Assembly (NCBI GenBank): GCA_046347195.1
Contig: JAXMGQ010000003.1
Coordinates: 62,001 to 126,000, forward strand
Length of the DNA: 64,000 bases
Direction: 5' to 3'
Source of the DNA: TMP-86 sp046347195
Lineage (GTDB): Bacteria; Pseudomonadota; Gammaproteobacteria; Steroidobacterales; Steroidobacteraceae
Position numbers and translations under genes: made by a program. Every line of letters starts with the position of its first letter. Positions within the stretch are counted from its first letter, which is position 1. Positions 36,797 through 46,219 of this stretch are shown here, piece after piece. The notes under the pieces are model-generated. The model saw nothing but the letters and a program-made list of their open reading frames with translations. It made no database searches and was not told the DNA's origin.

Positions 36797-38830
36797 CTAC
36801 CCCGCGGGGGCCGGCGCCACTTCCACGAGGCAGTCGTAGAAGGTCGCGCCGCGGCCGAGGTCGGTGAGTCCCTGATGCGTGAGCTGATTGGGGTTCGTTC
36901 CCGCGGGCCCCAGCTTGCGCCACCAGACGCCCAGCGACACGACGACTCCCCGGCGCGCCCGCTCGCTGACGCTGGCGCGGCAGCGGTACTCGCCGCGGTC
37001 GTTGAAGATCCGGACCATCGTCCCGTTCCGGACGTCGCGTGGCCTCGCATCGTCCGGATGGATCTCGAGCGTCGGCTCACCCTCGATATCGCGCAGGCTC
37101 ATCACGTTGACGAAGGTGGAGTTCAGGAAGTTCCGGGCCGGCGGGGAGATCATCGCCAGCGGATAGCGCGCCGCAAGCGCGGGTGCCGATTGCGCGGACT
37201 CCCACGGCGGGACGAAATCCGCGGCACCCACCCCGGCCGGCGCGAACTGCGCCCGGCCATTGGCCGTCGGGAATCGGCCTTGCGCGAACGGCGCATCCGG
37301 CACCGGCAGGCGCACCCAGCCGTCCCGGCGAAGCTGGCTGAAGTCGATGTCCTCGAAGGCCTGCGCACCGATCTGCTCATCGGTCTCGGCGAAGCAGGGC
37401 TCGCGGAATCCGAGCCGTGAGGCCAGCGCCCGGAAGATGTCGCTGTTCGAGCGCGCGGCGCCGCGCGGTGCGACCGCCGGCTCGTTGACCAGCACGTAGG
37501 TGTGGCCATAGCTCGTATGCACGTCGAAGTGCTCGAGCTGCGTCGTGGCCGGCAGCAGGTAATCCGCAAGGTCGGCGGTGTCGGTCTGGAACTGCTCGAT
37601 CACCACCGTGAACAGGTCCTCGCGCCGCAGCGCCTGCTCGACGCGGGCCGAGTCCGGCGCGACCGCCATCGGATTGCTGTTGTAGACGAACAGGCATTCC
37701 ACGCGTGGACCGAACTGCGGCGAGGATTCGCGCAGCAGGTCATCGCCGATGGTGTTCATGTTGATGATGCGCGGCGCGGGCGATGGCAGGAGTTCCGGAT
37801 GTTCGAGCATCGCGCGGCGGACACGGGGCCAGCCGGAGGATGACAGTAGCAGGCCGCCCGCGCGGTGACGCCAGGCGCCAGTGAGGCAGGGGAGGGCCGC
37901 GATCAGGCGCACGGCGTTGCCGCCACCGCGCACGCGCTGCATGCCGTAGTTCAGGCGGATCGCTGCCGGTCGCAGCGTGGCATAGTCCTGCGCCAGCGCC
38001 TCGACCTCGGCCGCCGTGATGCCGCAGGTGTGCGCGGTCCTTTCCGAGGTCCAGTTGCTGGCGCGCTCCCGCAATTCGTCGAAGCCATCGGTGAACTGCG
38101 CGATGTAGTCCTCATCGAGCAGGTTGCGGGCGATCAACTGATGGATCAGGCCCAGCGCCAGCGCGGCATCCGTGCCTGGCAGGAGCGCGATGTGCTGATG
38201 GCAGCGGTCGGCGGTCTCGGTGCGGCGCGGGTCGATGCAGATGAGCTTCGCGCCCGCTCGCCTGGCGCGCTGCGCGATGCCCCAGAAATGCAGGTTCGAG
38301 GTGATGCTGTTGCTGCCCCAGATCAGGATCAGCGCGCTCTCGGCGTAATGCTCCACGTGCATGCCGACGCGGCTGCCATAAGTGAGGTTCAGCGCCGTCG
38401 CACCGGCACTGGCACAGATGGTCCGCTCGAGGCGGGAGGCTCCCAGCCGATTGAAGAATCGCGACGCCATCGCCTCGCCCTGGATCAGGCCCAGCGTGCC
38501 GGAGTAGCTGTAGGGCAGGATGGCCTGCGCATCACGGCCGGCTATCTGCGCGAGGCGGGCGGCGATGTCATCCAGCGCCTCGTCCCAGCTCACCTCCACG
38601 AACCGGCCGCTGCCCTTGGGCCCCGCGCGGCGAAGCGGCGTGAGCAGTCGCTGCGCGTGATAGGTCCGCTCGGGATAGCGGGCCACTTTCGTGCACAGCA
38701 CGCCATTGGTCGGCGGATGCTCAGGGTCACCCTGCACGCGAACGGCAACGCCGTCCTCAACAAGCACCTGCAGCGCGCAGGTATCCGGGCAATCGTGCGG
38801 GCAGGCCGCGCGTACCAGTCGGGAAACCAT
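36797..38830 (-). CDS. Molybdopterin oxidoreductase with 4Fe-4S site
   Basis: A 677-residue bis-MGD enzyme of the DMSO reductase superfamily. The N-terminus has the iron-sulfur motif ACPHDCPDTCALQV with a fourth Cys in NGVLCTKV. The middle has IWGSNSITSNLHFWG, CIDPRRTETADRCHQH and TDAALALGLIHQL cofactor blocks; the C-terminus is the molydopterin dinucleotide-binding barrel (TLEIHPDDARPRDVRNGTMVRI). No Tat signal is visible, so it may be cytoplasmic. The substrate is unknown. ATG 38830 fits the family start; the frame extending to 39184 is antisense to the next gene. It is convergent with the RND pump and divergent from the sugar dehydrogenase. Confidence 0.88.
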   Translation of the reverse strand: MVSRLVRAACPHDCPDTCALQVLVEDGVAVRVQGDPEHPPTNGVLCTKVARYPERTYHAQRLLTPLRRAGPKGSGRFVEVSWDEALDDIAARLAQIAGRDAQAILPYSYSGTLGLIQGEAMASRFFNRLGASRLERTICASAGATALNLTYGSRVGMHVEHYAESALILIWGSNSITSNLHFWGIAQRARRAGAKLICIDPRRTETADRCHQHIALLPGTDAALALGLIHQLIARNLLDEDYIAQFTDGFDELRERASNWTSERTAHTCGITAAEVEALAQDYATLRPAAIRLNYGMQRVRGGGNAVRLIAALPCLTGAWRHRAGGLLLSSSGWPRVRRAMLEHPELLPSPAPRIINMNTIGDDLLRESSPQFGPRVECLFVYNSNPMAVAPDSARVEQALRREDLFTVVIEQFQTDTADLADYLLPATTQLEHFDVHTSYGHTYVLVNEPAVAPRGAARSNSDIFRALASRLGFREPCFAETDEQIGAQAFEDIDFSQLRRDGWVRLPVPDAPFAQGRFPTANGRAQFAPAGVGAADFVPPWESAQSAPALAARYPLAMISPPARNFLNSTFVNVMSLRDIEGEPTLEIHPDDARPRDVRNGTMVRIFNDRGEYRCRASVSERARRGVVVSLGVWWRKLGPAGTNPNQLTHQGLTDLGRGATFYDCLVEVAPAPAG

Positions 38831-38905
38831 CGGGATAGAATAGCGCCGATCGCAGCGCATCGCAGTTGCGGCGCGTCGGGTCCTGGAGAACGGCAAAGGA
38901 TGGGA

Positions 38906-40657
38906 ATGATGACCACGTCGTGGCGAAACTGGATGGTAATGGCGGCGCTGGCCATGCTCCTGGCGTGCATGCCTCAGGGCCCCACCGGCAGGCTGTTGGC
39001 GGCCCCGGCGCCCGGAACCGCGGCATGTCCGGAAGGCAACGCCGGACTCACGCTGCCGCGGGGCTTTTGTGCCACGGTGTTCGCCGATGGTCTCGGCCAT
39101 GCACGTCACCTGGCCGTGGCGCCCAACGGTGTCCTGTATGTGAATACCTGGTCCGGTGAATACTTTCCCAATTCGCCCTTGCATCCCGGTGGGTTCCTCG
39201 TGGCGCTGAAGTCCACCGCCTCACCCGACCGCGCCGATCAGATCGAGCGCTTCGGTGCGACCCCGCCGACAGGCGCCGGAGGAACCGGGATCGCCGTCTG
39301 GAAGGGCCGGCTGTATGCCGAGATCGACGATCGCATCGAGCGATATGATCTGCCGGCACAGGGCATCACGCCCAAGGACGAGCCCGTCACCGTGGTGTCC
39401 GGACTGCCGCTGGGCGGGGATCATCCGATGCATCCCTTCATCATCGACGCGAAGGGAAACCTGTTCGTCGATGTCGCCAGCGCGAGCAATGCCTGCCAGG
39501 CCCGCAACCGCCAGCGCGAGGTGCCGGGCACCGATCCCTGCCGCGAACTCGAGACGCGCGGTGGCATCTGGCGCTTCGAGGCGAACGCGACGAACCAGAA
39601 GTTCTCCGCTGCGAGCCGCTACGCAACGGGCATCCGCAACGCCGAGGGGCTCGCGCAGGATGCGCAAGGTCACCTCTACGTGACCCAGCATGGACGGGAC
39701 CAGTTGCACTCGAGTTGGCCACGCCTGTACCAGCCGGAGGAGGAGGCCACGCTGCCGGCCGAGCAGGTGATGCAATTGCAGCCCGGGGCGGATTACGGCT
39801 GGCCGTACTGCTATTTCGATCCAACGCGGGGCCACCTCGTGCTCGCACCCGAGTACGGTGGCGATGGCGGCAAGGCCGTGGGGCGCTGCGCAGGAAAGGT
39901 CGCTCCGCTGGCTGTCTTCCCGGCCCACTGGGGGCCCGATGACATGGTGTACTACGGGCAGGAGCAGTTTCCCGCACGATACCGGGGAGGACTGTTCATC
40001 GCCTTCCATGGCTCGTGGAACCGCGCGCCCTATCCACAGGCAGGCTACAACCTCGTGTATCAGTCGGTGGGCGCAGGAGCAACGTCCCCCCGATGCGAGA
40101 TCTTCGCGGACGGATTCGCGGGCGCCGATCGCTCGCCCGAGGGCGCGAGTCACCGGCCGGCCGGGCTTGCGATCGCGCCGGATGGTGCGCTGTTCGTGTC
40201 GGATGATGCGCGCGGCCGCATCTATCGCATCACCTATCGGGGTGGTGGTGACGGCAGCCTTGCCGATGCGGATGTGCCGTGTCCCGCCGCCTCGATGCCC
40301 GTGACGGCACACCCGGCAATGACGGTTGATCCGCGGACACTGAGCGTTCCGCAGGGCGCCACCCGCGAGACGGTGGAGCGGGGCGCGAGGCTCTATCGAG
40401 GAGAGGAGGGTGGCGCGGGCTGCGTGGGGTGCCACGGCGCCACGGGTGGCGGAAGCCCCCTGGGCCCCAATCTCACCGATCGCCAGTGGCTGTGGAGCGA
40501 CGGGAGCGTCGCCGGCATTCGTCGAACCATCGAACAGGGCGTTGCCGCTCCCCGGCAATACCGCTCTCCCATGCCGGCCCTCGGCGGGGGCACGCTCGAT
40601 GATGCGCAGCTCTCGGCGCTGTCTGCTTTCGTCTGGGGCTTGAGCCACCCTCGCTGA
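38906..40657 (+). CDS. PQQ-type sugar/sorbosone dehydrogenase-like lipoprotein with cytochrome c domain
   Basis: A 583-residue exported protein. It starts with a lipoprotein signal (AMLLACMPQ), followed by a six-bladed propeller of the soluble glucose/L-sorbosone dehydrogenase type (GLGHARHLAVAPNGVLYVNTW, GDHPMHPFIIDAKGNLFVDV, GIRNAEGLAQDAQGHLYVTQHGRD, PGADYGWPYCYFD, HRPAGLAIAPDGALFVSDDARGRIYRI). A C-terminal cytochrome c domain has CVGCHG near residue 511. It would oxidise a sugar or aldose in the periplasm. Three ATGs (38900, 38906, 38909) compete; 38906 has AAAGGA at good distance. It precedes a TonB receptor by 252 bp. Confidence 0.82.
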   Translation: MMTTSWRNWMVMAALAMLLACMPQGPTGRLLAAPAPGTAACPEGNAGLTLPRGFCATVFADGLGHARHLAVAPNGVLYVNTWSGEYFPNSPLHPGGFLVALKSTASPDRADQIERFGATPPTGAGGTGIAVWKGRLYAEIDDRIERYDLPAQGITPKDEPVTVVSGLPLGGDHPMHPFIIDAKGNLFVDVASASNACQARNRQREVPGTDPCRELETRGGIWRFEANATNQKFSAASRYATGIRNAEGLAQDAQGHLYVTQHGRDQLHSSWPRLYQPEEEATLPAEQVMQLQPGADYGWPYCYFDPTRGHLVLAPEYGGDGGKAVGRCAGKVAPLAVFPAHWGPDDMVYYGQEQFPARYRGGLFIAFHGSWNRAPYPQAGYNLVYQSVGAGATSPRCEIFADGFAGADRSPEGASHRPAGLAIAPDGALFVSDDARGRIYRITYRGGGDGSLADADVPCPAASMPVTAHPAMTVDPRTLSVPQGATRETVERGARLYRGEEGGAGCVGCHGATGGGSPLGPNLTDRQWLWSDGSVAGIRRTIEQGVAAPRQYRSPMPALGGGTLDDAQLSALSAFVWGLSHPR

Positions 40658-40909
40658 CCGGCCGCCCGCGGCGCGGCTACCGGGACGATGACGGGGAATG
40701 GTAATATCCGCCCAATAAAGCGGCTGCAGCATGGCTTGCGTGCACGCGCACGATGAGCCCGCCGGTCAGCGGCAGGGGATTGGGGATAAATCGTCCATCA
40801 CGCAAGAAGGCGCGCTCGAGCGCATGGACTGCGTTGCCGGAATGTACCCCGAATGCCTGTGCCGACCCGCAGCCGGTATTCGAACCGCAGAAGCAACGGA
40901 GAACCGCTC

Positions 40910-43597
40910 ATGAACCAGACCCTGTCGCGCACCATTGCCGCCATCCTCGGCGGCGCATCGGTGGGACTGACGGCGGCCGCCATCGCGGCGCCCGCTGACA
41001 CCGAGGGCGAGGCACTCGGCGAGATCGTCGTCACCGCGCAGCGGCGCTCGGAGAGCATGCAGAACGTGCCGATCTCGATGCAGGCGTTCACCGGCAGGAC
41101 CATCGCCGATCTGCATGTGGCGACCTTCGACGACTACATCAAGTACCTGCCAAACGTCACTTCCGCGAACAACGGGCCGGGCCAGAACGAGATCTTCATG
41201 CGCGGCTTGTCTGCTGGCGCGCAACCGAGCCAGGGCAGCGGCACCACTGCGGCCTTTCCGAACGTCGCCATCTACCTGGACAACCAGTCCGGCCAACTGC
41301 CGGGACGCAACCTCGATGTGTACGCGGCCGACATCGAACGTATCGAGGTGCTCGAAGGCCCGCAGGGCACGCTGTTCGGCTCGGGCGCCGAGGCGGGCAT
41401 GATCCGCTACATCACCAACCAGCCGAAGATCAACATCACGGAAGGCAGCGTCAAGGCCGGTTACGGCACCACCGCCCACGGCGATGCCAACTCGGACCTC
41501 ACGGCGATGCTGAACCTGCCCCTGATCGCCGACAAGCTTGCGGTGCGCGGGGTGATCTACAGCGATCACCGCGGTGGCTACATCGACAATGTTCCTGCCA
41601 CGTTCACCCGCCGCAACACCGACGTGGGCATCCATTACGCCAACTATCCCGCCGATGCCGGCGGCAACTGTCCGGATGGCAGGCCCAATGCCGGCTGGTG
41701 CGTGCCGCCGAATGCCATCAGCGTGAACAACAACGCCATCGCGGCGACGGCGATCAACCCGGTGACCTACAAGGGCTTCCGGGTGCAGGGGCTGTTCAAG
41801 TTCAACGATGACTGGGACTTCCTGCTGTCGCAGTCCTGGCAGAACATGCAGGCGGACGGGGTGTTCTACCAGCAGCCGAATGGCTCGAACGGCGAAGCCT
41901 TGCGGCCGCTGGAAGTCACGCTATTCAACTCCTCGTACAACAAGGACAAGTTCTCCAACACCGCCTGGACGCTCAACGGCAAGTTCGGTCCGCTGCGCGC
42001 CGTATACACGGGCGGCTATCTGACACGCCGCGTCGAGCAGATCGGTGACTACACCAATTACGCACGCGGCTTCTACGCCGACTATTACCAGTGCTATGGT
42101 GCCTCGGCCTTTCATCCCTCGACCTGTTTCTCGCCGCAGGTGATCTGGCGCGCCAAAGAGCAGAACCAGCATTGGCAGCATGAATTCCGCCTGTCCACGC
42201 CCGATGACTGGCGGGCGCGCGGCATCGCCGGTGTGTATCTCGAGAAGAACAAGCTCTACGACCAGAGCGACTGGCGCTACAAGACGGTGCCGCCGTGCAC
42301 CACGAACGGCCCGGCGGGCGTGGACCCCGGCAATTCCGACTGCTTCACGCCCATCGGGCAGTATCCGGGAACGACCATCCAGGAGCCCGGAGTGCGCGAT
42401 ATCAACAGTTCGTTCTTCCAGGACGACGTGCGTGAGGTCAAGCAGACCGCGTTCTTTGTCTCATTCGACTTCGACATCGTTCCAAAGGTGTTGACGTTCA
42501 CAGCCGGCACCCGCCATTTCAAGTTCAAGAACTCCCTGAAGGGCAATGTCGCGATCAGCTTCTACTGCTTCCAGCAGGGCGCCCCGGCGTTGGGCTGTCT
42601 CGACGGCCAGAACGGATATGACCTCGATGGCGCGAATCTCCAGGACACCGAATCGGGCTGGAAGAGCAGGGTGAACCTGTCCTGGCACGTCACGCCCGAC
42701 ATCATGCTGTACTACACCTTCTCCCAAGGGTTCAGGCCAGGCGGATTCAACCAGAACGGCGGCGCGCTGCACGCGTACGGCCCGGATGGCATTCCACAGT
42801 ACGCGGTACCCAAGTCCTACCAATCGGACAAGCTGGACAATCAGGAGATCGGCTGGAAGGCAGAGTTCCTCGATCACCGCCTGCAGTGGAACGGCGCCAT
42901 CTACCATGAGAAATGGGATAACGTGCAGGTGGCGTTCTTCAACCCCGGTCTGGTCGGCAACGTGTTCTACAACACGAATGGCCAGAACTTCGACTTGAAG
43001 GGCATCGAGACTTCGCTGATCGCAAAGGTCGTGCCGGGCCTGACGCTGCAGGCCGCCGCTTCGTGGAACCGCAGCAAGCAGACCAATTCGCCGACATTGA
43101 TCGCCAACAACGACGGATCCTACGGCCAGCCGAAGAGCGGGAACTACGGCAATCCGATCACGAAGAACTGCGATGCCACCGGCGCGAATTGCGTGGACGT
43201 GACCAATCCATTCGGTCCGATCGGCTCCCCGACCGCAAACTCACCGCCGATGCAGTTCTCCCTCCGGGCCCGCTACGACTGGACGGCCGGCGACTACAAC
43301 GCCTATGTGCAGGTGGGCGCCATGCACGTTGCCCATTCGTTCACCCAGGCCGGCTCCAACCCGGCGCTGGCGGCGGATGGCATCATCACCACCGGCAGGC
43401 TCCGGTTCGAGAACGAGGCATACTCGACCTACGATGCGGCGATCGGACTCTCCAAGGATTCGTGGAGCGCATCGGTGGTCGGCGAAAATCTGTCGAATTC
43501 GAACGCCGCGCTGTTCACCAGCACGCAGCAGTTCATCGTCGCGCAGACGCCGCTGCGGCCGCGGGTGATCAGTTTGAATCTGAGCTACAAGTTTTAA
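40910..43597 (+). CDS. TonB-dependent outer-membrane receptor
   Basis: An 895-residue receptor with a signal peptide ending AAAIAAPA. EIVVTAQRRSESMQNVPISMQAF is the TonB box/plug start; RIEVLEGPQGTLFGSGAEAGMIRYITN is the plug end. A long barrel ends VISLNLSYKF with terminal Phe. It resembles the sphingomonad-type receptor at 19.6 kb but is larger. ATG 40910 follows CGGAGA. Its substrate is unknown; a sugar or sugar acid would fit the dehydrogenase upstream. Confidence 0.93.
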   Translation: MNQTLSRTIAAILGGASVGLTAAAIAAPADTEGEALGEIVVTAQRRSESMQNVPISMQAFTGRTIADLHVATFDDYIKYLPNVTSANNGPGQNEIFMRGLSAGAQPSQGSGTTAAFPNVAIYLDNQSGQLPGRNLDVYAADIERIEVLEGPQGTLFGSGAEAGMIRYITNQPKINITEGSVKAGYGTTAHGDANSDLTAMLNLPLIADKLAVRGVIYSDHRGGYIDNVPATFTRRNTDVGIHYANYPADAGGNCPDGRPNAGWCVPPNAISVNNNAIAATAINPVTYKGFRVQGLFKFNDDWDFLLSQSWQNMQADGVFYQQPNGSNGEALRPLEVTLFNSSYNKDKFSNTAWTLNGKFGPLRAVYTGGYLTRRVEQIGDYTNYARGFYADYYQCYGASAFHPSTCFSPQVIWRAKEQNQHWQHEFRLSTPDDWRARGIAGVYLEKNKLYDQSDWRYKTVPPCTTNGPAGVDPGNSDCFTPIGQYPGTTIQEPGVRDINSSFFQDDVREVKQTAFFVSFDFDIVPKVLTFTAGTRHFKFKNSLKGNVAISFYCFQQGAPALGCLDGQNGYDLDGANLQDTESGWKSRVNLSWHVTPDIMLYYTFSQGFRPGGFNQNGGALHAYGPDGIPQYAVPKSYQSDKLDNQEIGWKAEFLDHRLQWNGAIYHEKWDNVQVAFFNPGLVGNVFYNTNGQNFDLKGIETSLIAKVVPGLTLQAAASWNRSKQTNSPTLIANNDGSYGQPKSGNYGNPITKNCDATGANCVDVTNPFGPIGSPTANSPPMQFSLRARYDWTAGDYNAYVQVGAMHVAHSFTQAGSNPALAADGIITTGRLRFENEAYSTYDAAIGLSKDSWSASVVGENLSNSNAALFTSTQQFIVAQTPLRPRVISLNLSYKF

Positions 43598-43603
43598 CGG
43601 AAC

Positions 43604-43626
43604 GCCGCCGCAAGGGATGCGGCGGC
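43604..43626 (+). terminator. Hairpin after the TonB receptor (no T-run)
   Basis: A perfect 9-bp stem (GCCGCCGCA at 43604-43612 with TGCGGCGGC at 43618-43626) and a five-base loop, 6 bp after the receptor stop. There is no T-run, so it is a weak terminator candidate or an RNA-stabilising hairpin. Confidence 0.35.
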
Positions 43627-43649
43627 CGCCAGAGGACGATATCGTCGAC

Positions 43650-43874
43650 ATGGACGAGTCGCGGTTCAACACACTGGTCGCCCGGCTCGAGCGCGAGTGC
43701 CGGGACGCACCCGGTCGCTACAAGTTCCGCGTTGCACTCCTGGCCCTGTTGGGATTCCTGCTGCTGATGCTGATCCTGGGGATCTCGGGATCCGGAATCC
43801 TGCTGCTCGCCGGGATCGCGATCGTCGCACTCGTGTCAGGTGCGAAGGCGCTTCTGCTCACGTGGCGACGATAG
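43650..43874 (+). CDS. Small membrane protein, like the N-terminus of an M48 peptidase
   Basis: A 74-residue protein (MDESRFNTLVARLERECRDAPGRYKFRVALLALLGFLLLMLI...) with an amphipathic start and two hydrophobic segments. The start looks to me like the N-terminal membrane region of some M48-family metallopeptidases, with no HExxH catalytic part following. It may be a truncated gene or a small membrane protein in its own right. ATG 43650 is favoured over a frame starting at 43617. Confidence 0.45.
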   Translation: MDESRFNTLVARLERECRDAPGRYKFRVALLALLGFLLLMLILGISGSGILLLAGIAIVALVSGAKALLLTWRR

Positions 43875-43998
43875 CGACGTTTCCGCGGGAACGTTTCGTG
43901 CCCGACAGTTGGTCTCGGCAGGCAGGGTCAACCAAGTTCCCATCAACTGACATACCCTTCAGGTTCGCATTTGCGAGATTTCAACCCGAGGGGCTTCC

Positions 43999-44355
43999 AT
44001 GTCGTACATCGATGGCTTCGTGGCTGCTGTGCCCGACGCGAATCGCGAGAAGTACCTGCAGTTTGCACGCACCACCGACCAGGTCTTCAAGGACTGCGGT
44101 GCGCTGCGCGTCGTGGATTGCTGGGCCGACGATGTGCCCGAAGGCAACCTCACGTCGTTCCCCCTGGCCGTCAAGCGAGAGCCAGGCGAATCGGTGGTCT
44201 TTGGCTGGATCGAATGGCAATCGAAGGCGGCACGGGATGTCGGATTCGCGAAGGCCATGGCCGACCCACGAATGCACCCGGCTTCGAATGCCATGCCGTT
44301 CGATGGCAAGCGGATGATCTTCGGCGGGTTCCAGAGCATCGTCGAACTCTCTTAG
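43999..44355 (+). CDS. DUF1428 family protein
   Basis: A 118-residue small protein of the DUF1428 (YbaA) family: MSYIDGFVAAVP, KYLQFARTTDQVFKDCGALRVVDCWADDVPEGNLTSF, VVFGWIEWQSK, and MPFDGKRMIFGGF. The fold is a ferredoxin-like dimer of unknown function, related to stress-linked and antibiotic-binding small proteins. ATG 43999 follows GAGGGG. A frame on the opposite strand overlaps it and is not favoured. Confidence 0.88.
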   Translation: MSYIDGFVAAVPDANREKYLQFARTTDQVFKDCGALRVVDCWADDVPEGNLTSFPLAVKREPGESVVFGWIEWQSKAARDVGFAKAMADPRMHPASNAMPFDGKRMIFGGFQSIVELS

Positions 44356-44710
44356 GCTCCGTCGAAACGACGGAAAATCTGGAGACGATGAGCCATAAGG
44401 CCACGTCCGCTACCAAGATTCCGGAAATAGTCGGGAGCAATTCGACCCAAATCCGTGCGCTACCGTGCAGCAGAACGAAATACAAAATCAGGAACGAGAA
44501 TCCCGAAATCAACATTGGGACTCCGACATTCATCAATGTGGGATTACGAAGTTTGGAAATTCGATCACACCGAGGGCACTTGAATTCGACAGATAGTTTG
44601 TGTTGATGGCTGTTGAGATCCGCGCTTTTCTGGCGATCAGCGCGTTTCGGAAAATTCCTGGCATGTAACTTGCGTTGCTGACGTGTTTCTTCAATCCTCT
44701 CGCTAAACAA
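44356..44710 (-). pseudogene. Possible remnant: zinc-ribbon-like membrane protein
   Basis: A minus-strand frame reads FKCPRCDRISKLRNPTLMNVGVPMLISGFSFLILYFVLL and a second hydrophobic stretch (LLPTISGILVADVALWLIV). This looks like real protein, one CxxC pair and two helices. However, the frame has no ATG before the cysteine motif (only a TTG at 44710) and no stop until it runs into the DUF1428 gene. It may be a gene fragment. I do not know the family. Confidence 0.3.
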
Positions 44711-45311
44711 TCTCTTGATTGAAAACGAAAAACTTCCGGATACGATTTGGATCGCAACGCGGTCAATGCCTGACGGTCGCTGATGTCGTCCGAAAAACCC
44801 GCACTTCGGCAGCCAAGATCGAGCGGTTTCCGACAGCCGTTAACAGTTTGGGTGATGTGCTCAAGAAAGCGATCCGAGATACGGAATTGAATGACGAAAG
44901 ATTGCAGTAGGCACACCGAAACCAAGTCATTCGTGACCGCCTAAACGGTGAATTACCGATCATGAGCCTTTCACCAGGACTTCAGCTTCCTGACCCGGAG
45001 CCGACCCGCACCAGCGGCCGCTTTGCGGAAGCGGATTCGTCTTACTGCGCCGCCTGGATGGACCTTTCCGGGGATACTTACACACGGATACACGACTCTC
45101 GGACCTACGTCGCTGGATTTGCTCGGCCTGTTTCAGCGATTTTCAAGAGTTGTTTAATTGGACGGTCGTTGATTGAGGGTCTTCAATTGTTACCCAAACC
45201 GGAATTCAGTGGACGTCCGCTCTCGGGCCAGCCGACGGGCCCACTGTGCAACCGGTGCCGGCGAAAGCCGGATTGCGATTCTTAGGTCAAAGCCAGAATG
45301 TGGTACGGCAC
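44711..45311. other. Low-G+C stretch without a convincing gene
   Basis: Base composition looks different from the flanks, with several short frames on both strands (for example 44719-44910 and 44962-45285 on the plus strand). None has a recognisable motif, a good ribosome site or family-like composition. It may be old transferred DNA or debris. Confidence 0.4.
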
Positions 45312-45977
45312 TCAATGAAATGACGTACGTTTCCTTTTCAACCATTCAAGCGCGAGTTCCGGAAAGGTTTGGCTTGCCCCAGACGTGCGGTGCATCGAAA
45401 AGCCGCACGAGTCGCCCCGTCCTATGGCGTCTCGACAAAGTTTCTCAGCTCGGACAAATTCTTCGAGCAGGAACAATGTGCAGACGACGGTGGCAATGTA
45501 CGAGTTCGCACGAGGATGCGTTTGCATCCGATCCAAGAAGACAAGCACGGTCCAGGATTTGAACTGCTCCTGTTGAGTGCTTAGCCACAACAAAGCCTCA
45601 TCAGCGATTTCGCGGGGATCTAAGTTTTTCTCGTCGAGTTCATGCTCGATCAACGGTGGCGTGCTACAGGTCCACGCGCCGTGGTACCGAAACGACAGCG
45701 GCATAGTCATATTTGATTCGGTTTCGACGACTTCCCAGAAAATGGGGTCGACGGACATAGGCTTACACTGCAGCTCGACTTGCGTCTTTCTGCGTAACGC
45801 CCAGATCGCGGCCGGCGCCGAGAGAAACCAGCCATCCAGTTCGCGGAACAAAACGCCATTCGACACGCGCCATGGTGTCCCCTTGACGCGTTTTTTGAGC
45901 TCCACAGCGAAAGCTTTGTTCAGCGCTTCACGTTGCTTTGCTTCTTCGCGACCAACTTCTACATTTGGAGCATCCAT
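45312..45977 (-). CDS. Hypothetical protein
   Basis: A 221-residue protein that I do not recognise. It starts MDAPNVEVGREEAKQREALNKAF and has a regular globular composition, many Trp residues, no signal peptide and no membrane helix. The pattern in LNKAFAVELKKRVKGTPWRVSNGVLFRELDGWFLSA resembles DUF4304-type proteins, weakly. ATG 45975-45977 has GGAGG about 17 bases upstream. The frame remains open further upstream into fhs, but that is shadow. It looks lower in G+C than its neighbours, so it is probably acquired. Confidence 0.5.
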   Translation of the reverse strand: MDAPNVEVGREEAKQREALNKAFAVELKKRVKGTPWRVSNGVLFRELDGWFLSAPAAIWALRRKTQVELQCKPMSVDPIFWEVVETESNMTMPLSFRYHGAWTCSTPPLIEHELDEKNLDPREIADEALLWLSTQQEQFKSWTVLVFLDRMQTHPRANSYIATVVCTLFLLEEFVRAEKLCRDAIGRGDSCGFSMHRTSGASQTFPELALEWLKRKRTSFH

Positions 45978-46219
45978 TCCAGCGCTCTGCAATGTCCTCC
46001 GATCGGCAATTATCGCAGTTTCAAATGGTCGCTTCGAGCCGGTTGGATTTACGTTGCCGAGAAGCTCGTCTGGCCGAAAGCCGGCCTCGAAGGCCCGACG
46101 GAGCCGGCAGCCCTCCTGGCTCAGACAACCCATGTCGAACTTGATCGGCCGGAAACGTCGCTGACAAAATGGCCGCTGCAGTCGCCCACGGCGGCCCCGT
46201 CGAACATCACCTGCCACGC

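Noticed and set aside
37865..38905. N-terminal extension of the sugar-dehydrogenase frame
   Set aside because: It is antisense to the molybdopterin oxidoreductase; the signal peptide starts at about 38906.
44719..44910. 63-codon plus-strand frame
   Set aside because: Low-complexity, no recognisable motif, and overlapped by an equally plausible frame on the other strand.
44962..45285. 107-codon plus-strand frame
   Set aside because: No ribosome site, no motif and no family-like composition.
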